The translations under genes and the position numbers were made by a program. From Candidatus Zixiibacteriota bacterium (lineage in GTDB: Bacteria; Zixibacteria; MSB-5A5; GN15; JAAZOE01), in NCBI GenBank assembly GCA_028700875.1, contig JAQVRW010000108.1, positions 1 through 8,752 on the forward strand: DNA of 8,752 bases, written 5' to 3'. A model generated the notes under the pieces. The model saw only the letters and a program-made list of their open reading frames with translations, was not told the DNA's origin and ran no database searches. Shown in pieces: positions 4,694-8,752 of this stretch. Numbering within the stretch: position 1 is the stretch's first letter; each line of letters starts with the position of its first letter.

Positions 4694-7549
4694 ATGAATG
4701 AATCGCCGTTTCTGTATATAAAAGGGGCGCGGGAACATAACCTCAAGAATATCACCGTCAAGATCCCGCGCAACAAGATGACCGTGATCACCGGCCTGTC
4801 GGGATCGGGGAGGTCCTCGCTGGCCTTCGATACCATCTACGCCGAGGGACAACGGCGGTATGTCGAGTCGCTGTCGGCGTATGCCCGTCAGTTTCTGGGG
4901 CTGATGGAAAAACCGGATGTCGACTTTATCGAAGGATTATCTCCGGCGATCTCCATCGAACAGCGGACCTCGGCCAAGAACCCCCGGTCAACGGTCGGGA
5001 CGGTCACCGAAATCTATGATTACCTGCGGCTGCTCTATGCCCGGATCGGCGTCCCGCACTGTTTCGTCTGCGGCAAACCGATCACGCAACAATCGGCCAG
5101 CCAGATTGTGGAATCGCTGATGTCCTTCCCCGAAGGCACCCGCGCGGTCATCCTGGCCCCGCTGGTGCGCGGCCGCAAGGGGGAACATAGAGATATAATC
5201 GACGAGGCCCGCCGCCAGGGATTCGTCCGTCTGCGGGTGGACGGCTCCACCTACGAGGTCGAAGAGAAGATCACTCTCGACAAGAATAAGAAGCATACCA
5301 TCGAGGCGGTGGTGGATCGGCTGGTGATCAAGCCGCAGGCCGGGCGACGGATGGCCGATTCGATCGAGACTGCGTTAAAGGTGGCGCAGGGGACGGTGAT
5401 TATCGAGGCCAACGGGAAGGAATACCTCTTCTCCGAGCAATACGCCTGTTTGGACTGCAATATTTCCTATGAAGAGCCGGCGCCGAGGCTGTTCTCGTTC
5501 AATTCCCCTTTCGGGGCCTGTCCCTCCTGCAGCGGCCTCGGCAGCGAAATGAAAGTCGACCCGGCGCTGGTCGTGCCGGACCGTTCGAAATCCATTCTGG
5601 AAGGGGCGATCGTGCCGTGGGCTTCGGATACCGCCAACTGGTACCGGTACATGCTGCGAGGATTGGCCGATCATTACAAATTCAAGCTTTCCACGCCGTT
5701 CGAGAAATTATCAAAGACGGTACAGGAAGTGATTTTTTTCGGCACCGGGAAGGAAAAGGTCCGTTTCCAGTACGAGCATGTCAGCCGCGGCGGATCGGGC
5801 GAATACGAGACCCGTTTTGAAGGCGTGGTGCCGCATCTCACGAGGCGGTATCGGCAGACCGAATCCGAGGCGATACGGTCGTGGATCGAGAATTTCATGT
5901 CGATATCTCCCTGCCCCGAATGCAACGGCACCCGGCTCAAGAAGGAAGCCTTATCGGTTTTGGTGGACGATATCAATATCCATGAGTTGACCGAGATGTC
6001 GATCAAGGAGGCCAAGAAATTTTTCGACCGCCTGAAATTGACCAGGACGCAGGAACTGATTGCCCGCCAGATTCTCAAGGAAGTGCGGGAACGACTTGGA
6101 TTTTTGATTAATGTGGGCCTCGATTACCTGACGTTGTCGCGCCCAGCGGCCACTCTATCCGGTGGGGAGGCACAACGGATTCGTTTGGCGACTCAGATAG
6201 GGTCGCGGCTGGTGGGGGTATTGTATATTCTCGATGAACCCTCGATCGGCCTGCATCAGCGGGACAATCATCGCCTCCTGGCCACGCTCATGGAACTGCG
6301 CGATCTGGGCAATACCGTGCTGGTGGTGGAGCATGACCGCGACACGATCATGGCCGCCGACTACGTGCTCGATTTGGGACCCGGCGCCGGAGTCAAGGGG
6401 GGCGAGGTGGTCGCGGCCGGCAAACCGGCGCAGATAAAGAAATGCCCGCAGTCGCTGACCGGGCAATATCTCTCCGGCAAGAGGAGTATCCCGGTTCCCA
6501 CGACCCGTCGGCCGGGGAACGGTAAGACATTGGTCTTGGGCAAGGCCACCGGCAACAACCTGCGCAACGTGACCGTGAGCATCCCGCTGGGACTGTTCAT
6601 CTGCATCACCGGCGTTTCCGGTTCCGGCAAATCGACGCTTATCAACGAAACGCTCTATCGTATCCTGTCGCGGCATTTTTACAACGCCAAGACCGCGCCG
6701 CTGCCGTACGGTTCGATCAAGGGTCTGGAACACGTGGACAAGGTGATCGATATCGACCAGTCGCCGATCGGCCGCACGCCTCGGTCGAACCCTGCTACCT
6801 ACACCGGGACATTCACCCCCATCCGCGACCTGTTCGCCAGCCTGCCCGAGGCGAAGGCGCGCGGGTATCAGCCGGGCCGGTTCTCGTTCAACGTCAAGGG
6901 GGGGCGATGCGAGGCCTGCCAGGGGGACGGCATCATCAAGATCGAGATGCATTTCCTGCCCGACGTCTATGTTCCCTGCGAGGTTTGCAAGGGGAAGCGG
7001 TATAACAAGGAAACGCTCGATGTCACCTATAAAGGGAAGAACATCTCCGATGTGCTGGACATGACCGTGGACGAGGGGATGGAATTTTTTGCCAATGTCC
7101 CGACCATTCGCCGTAAGCTGGCGACATTGGTCAGCGTCGGGCTGGGGTATATCTGTCTGGGTCAGCAGGCGACGACATTGTCGGGCGGCGAGGCCCAGCG
7201 AGTAAAGCTGTCCACGGAACTCTCCAAGACGGCGACCGGCAAGACGCTGTATATTCTCGATGAGCCGACCACGGGATTACATTTCGAGGATATCCGGATG
7301 CTTCTGAGCGTTCTGCAGGAGTTGGTCGACCGAGGGAACACGGTGCTGGTGATCGAGCATAACCTCGATGTCATCAAGGCGGCGGATCATATTATCGATT
7401 TGGGACCGGAGGGGGGCGACGAGGGCGGGTTGATTATCGCCGCCGGGACGCCGGAGGAAGTCGCCCGCGAGCCGAAATCATATACCGGGCAATTTTTGAG
7501 GAAGGAATTCGCGGCGGCATCGAGCGCCAATCGGTCGAACGGGCAATAG
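4694..7549 (+). CDS. uvrA: Excinuclease ABC subunit A
   Basis: DNA damage sensor of nucleotide excision repair; the UvrA dimer scans DNA and loads UvrB. It is 951 aa and full length (E. coli 940), with two ABC ATPase halves. First half: Walker A GLSGSGRSS, where the usual Lys is Arg40; FDTIYAEGQRRYVESLSAYA; zinc-binding cysteines C252, C255, C276, C279; signature LSGGEAQ (488-494); Walker B LYILDEPSIGLH (D514/E515). Second half: Walker A GVSGSGKST with K646, the same number as in E. coli; zinc cysteines C739, C742, C762, C765; signature LSGGEAQ from 829; Walker B LYILDEPTTGLH (D856/E857). The Arg comes from codon AGG, one base from AAG. Every other motif is intact and there is no frameshift, so the gene looks functional. 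ATG 4694 puts the conserved IKGAREHNLKNI at the N-terminus; the ribosome binding site is weak (AGAGAG region). It is a separate transcription unit from the preceding wall genes. Confidence 0.98.
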   Translation: MNESPFLYIKGAREHNLKNITVKIPRNKMTVITGLSGSGRSSLAFDTIYAEGQRRYVESLSAYARQFLGLMEKPDVDFIEGLSPAISIEQRTSAKNPRSTVGTVTEIYDYLRLLYARIGVPHCFVCGKPITQQSASQIVESLMSFPEGTRAVILAPLVRGRKGEHRDIIDEARRQGFVRLRVDGSTYEVEEKITLDKNKKHTIEAVVDRLVIKPQAGRRMADSIETALKVAQGTVIIEANGKEYLFSEQYACLDCNISYEEPAPRLFSFNSPFGACPSCSGLGSEMKVDPALVVPDRSKSILEGAIVPWASDTANWYRYMLRGLADHYKFKLSTPFEKLSKTVQEVIFFGTGKEKVRFQYEHVSRGGSGEYETRFEGVVPHLTRRYRQTESEAIRSWIENFMSISPCPECNGTRLKKEALSVLVDDINIHELTEMSIKEAKKFFDRLKLTRTQELIARQILKEVRERLGFLINVGLDYLTLSRPAATLSGGEAQRIRLATQIGSRLVGVLYILDEPSIGLHQRDNHRLLATLMELRDLGNTVLVVEHDRDTIMAADYVLDLGPGAGVKGGEVVAAGKPAQIKKCPQSLTGQYLSGKRSIPVPTTRRPGNGKTLVLGKATGNNLRNVTVSIPLGLFICITGVSGSGKSTLINETLYRILSRHFYNAKTAPLPYGSIKGLEHVDKVIDIDQSPIGRTPRSNPATYTGTFTPIRDLFASLPEAKARGYQPGRFSFNVKGGRCEACQGDGIIKIEMHFLPDVYVPCEVCKGKRYNKETLDVTYKGKNISDVLDMTVDEGMEFFANVPTIRRKLATLVSVGLGYICLGQQATTLSGGEAQRVKLSTELSKTATGKTLYILDEPTTGLHFEDIRMLLSVLQELVDRGNTVLVIEHNLDVIKAADHIIDLGPEGGDEGGLIIAAGTPEEVAREPKSYTGQFLRKEFAAASSANRSNGQ

Positions 7550-7564
7550 TTATTTGGCGGGTAG

Positions 7565-7585
7565 CGCACCCCTACAGGGGGGGCG
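7565..7585. other. Imperfect GC-rich hairpin after uvrA
   Basis: CGC-A-CCCC (7565-7572), loop TACA, GGGG (7577-7580), two unpaired G, GCG (7583-7585), 15 bp past the uvrA stop. No T-run follows on either strand, so it is at best a weak terminator; it may be a degenerate intergenic palindrome. The rest of the gap (7586-7647) has only a weak stem, ACCCGGC (7599-7605) with GCTGGGT (7620-7626). Confidence 0.35.
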
Positions 7586-7647
7586 AAAATGCGTGGATAC
7601 CCGGCGGATATGGACATCTGCTGGGTGCAGAACCATTTTAAAAGGCC

Positions 7648-7655
7648 GAGGGAGG
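7648..7655 (+). promoter_or_regulatory. Ribosome binding site of the partial gene at the right edge
   Basis: GAGGGAGG ends 4 nt before TTG 7660 and 13 nt before the in-frame ATG 7669. If GAGGG (7648-7652) is the contact, the spacing to TTG is 7 nt, which favours the TTG start. A weak promoter candidate lies upstream: TGGACA (7611-7616), then the AT-rich CATTTTAAAA about 17-19 bp later. Confidence 0.6.
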
Positions 7656-7659
7656 CATT

Positions 7660-8752
7660 TTGAAGAAAATGCTTTTAACCGTAGCCGGGCACCAGATACA
7701 AATAAACAGCTTCAACGCCGAATTGGATGCCAATTTTAAGAATCTATATGCAGCGTATTTCGGGTCAGGAACCTGTGAATGGGACAAGTTGAATATGGCT
7801 GCAAAATGCTTCTTTCAGCAAAACTGGGGCAGGCGAGAGTTTAATAAGGCTCACGACGACTATTTTGGGAATTTTATCCCAATTTGGGAACAGTTCTTTC
7901 TGAGTCGGCGATTTAGCGAAGCAGAGAACATATGGAGACAGGCTTTGACACCAGCGCTAGAATTGGTTGGCGAAATGGGTTGCGATGGAATTCATAAAGG
8001 CACCCCATATTACTTTTCCGGTATGACAGCAATAATCAGGGGCAATTTGGAGCAAGGGTTCCTTCTAATGCACCAGGCATATGAGGAAGACAGAGCCACC
8101 TTTGACACGAAAATCCCCAATAATCCCGCCCTCGCGTTCGTGACTCTTGATTTTGGAAATGAAAGGCAAGCGTTCCGGGATTGGGTATTAGATCATGCGC
8201 GGTTCCTTGAAAGTTCCATAAATGCATATGTTGCCTTGTACAACCGCGAATTCTCGCTTGACTCGTTTCGGCGACATTTCTTGTCCCCCGAAGACAATAT
8301 AGAGAGGGCAATATATTTTGTCTACATCCTGGCGCGAATCAAAACCCTTTGGGAAATACGCGAACAACCTGGCCGGGTTCTAAGAAGCGATTTTGCTGGT
8401 GAACTTGTTATGGATGTACTTTTCGGTTTGATTCGAGGCATTGAGGATTCCATAGTCAATCGCAATCCAAACAATAGCAATGGCATGTATGGCGCACAGG
8501 TAAAATATCTTGCAGAGAGCGCCGGATGTTCCTTCTCTACATCCCTAACGGGCATTTATGATTTTAAAGAGAAGGATCTGGATGATTTTTTAACCGAGCG
8601 TTTGGCGATTCATCGGGGCAACATCGTACAAGACAAACAAACAGATATTTTGATTACGTACGCAATTAGAAATAATGCCGGGCATATGATAGTGCCCTCA
8701 AAAATTGTCCGCGACTATTTTGAGACAATAATTCAGGCTTGTCTGAATGTGA
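7660..8752 (+). CDS. Unrecognised helical protein with a HEPN-like R-N-x3-H motif, 3'-truncated
   Basis: An open frame of 364 codons without a stop runs off the right edge. The start is TTG 7660 by ribosome-binding-site spacing; ATG 7669 (three codons in) is the alternative. I do not recognise the family. There is no signal peptide or obvious membrane segment, so it is probably cytoplasmic. Residues about 85-150 look like helical, TPR-like repeats (RRFSEAENIWRQALTPALE, then YYFSGMTAIIRGNLEQGFLL followed by MHQAYEED). Residues about 200-364 are rich in helix-forming stretches and end in LITYAIRNNAGHMIVPSKI. R337-N338-x3-H342 matches the R-polar-x3-H catalytic motif of HEPN ribonucleases, near the end of the domain as in that superfamily. 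HEPN proteins commonly serve as toxins or in phage defence and RNA processing; that role here is inference. Codon use (ATA, AGA, TTA) and AT content differ sharply from the upstream genes, suggesting transfer. It could equally be an uncharacterised protein with a chance RxxxxH. Confidence 0.75.
   Translation, partial: MKKMLLTVAGHQIQINSFNAELDANFKNLYAAYFGSGTCEWDKLNMAAKCFFQQNWGRREFNKAHDDYFGNFIPIWEQFFLSRRFSEAENIWRQALTPALELVGEMGCDGIHKGTPYYFSGMTAIIRGNLEQGFLLMHQAYEEDRATFDTKIPNNPALAFVTLDFGNERQAFRDWVLDHARFLESSINAYVALYNREFSLDSFRRHFLSPEDNIERAIYFVYILARIKTLWEIREQPGRVLRSDFAGELVMDVLFGLIRGIEDSIVNRNPNNSNGMYGAQVKYLAESAGCSFSTSLTGIYDFKEKDLDDFLTERLAIHRGNIVQDKQTDILITYAIRNNAGHMIVPSKIVRDYFETIIQACLNV

Noticed and set aside
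6155..6952. Long antisense open frame of 265 codons inside uvrA
   Set aside because: GC-rich genes routinely give long antisense frames. It is opposite conserved UvrA motifs and its translation shows no recognisable domain.
7554..7739. Small + strand frame of 61 codons after uvrA
   Set aside because: It has no ribosome binding site or recognisable motif, and its 3' half overlaps the start of the better supported frame at 7660.

Overview
The window looks like a piece of chromosome from a diderm (Gram-negative type) bacterium. By eye the first 7.6 kb is GC-rich, in the high 50s percent. It carries a cell-envelope cluster followed by a housekeeping DNA-repair gene. A lipobox on the SpoIID-like protein and NagZ/AnmK-type peptidoglycan recycling genes support a diderm. 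Nothing in the sequence fixes the phylum; a member of the FCB/Zixibacteria or deltaproteobacterial grade is a guess only. All recognised genes are on the + strand. No tRNA, rRNA, CRISPR array, transposase or phage gene was found.

Layout: (1) 3-680, the 3' end of a GAF-GGDEF diguanylate cyclase with an intact GGEEF active site and RxxD inhibitory site. (2) 712-1710, a NagZ-type family 3 beta-N-acetylhexosaminidase. (3) 1711-1918, a 208-bp gap with several stem-loops, probably a REP-like element. (4) 1919-3118, anhydro-N-acetylmuramic acid kinase (anmK) with a strong ribosome binding site. (5) 3168-4442, a SpoIID/LytB-domain lipoprotein, closed by a strong intrinsic terminator at 4469-4493. (6) 4443-4693, a promoter region with an inverted repeat. 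(7) 4694-7549, uvrA, complete, but with Arg in place of the Walker A lysine of the first ATPase site. (8) 7550-7659, a short spacer with weak hairpins. (9) 7660 to the window end, an AT-richer partial gene with no stop in the window. It encodes an unrecognised, probably all-helical protein with an R-N-x3-H motif like that of HEPN ribonucleases.

How the genes fit together: SpoIID-family enzymes are lytic transglycosylases whose products end in 1,6-anhydroMurNAc. NagZ removes GlcNAc from GlcNAc-anhydroMurNAc species, and AnmK phosphorylates the freed anhydroMurNAc to MurNAc-6-phosphate. Three neighbouring genes therefore cover wall cleavage and two successive cytoplasmic recycling steps. The diguanylate cyclase ends 31 bp upstream of nagZ and could be co-transcribed, but its role there is unknown. 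uvrA is separated by a terminator and its own putative promoter.

The most unusual part is the right edge. After uvrA, base composition and codon use change, and the HEPN-like gene begins. This fits a horizontally acquired, possibly defence- or toxin-related gene. The family assignment is an inference from one motif and general character, and its neighbours lie outside the window.
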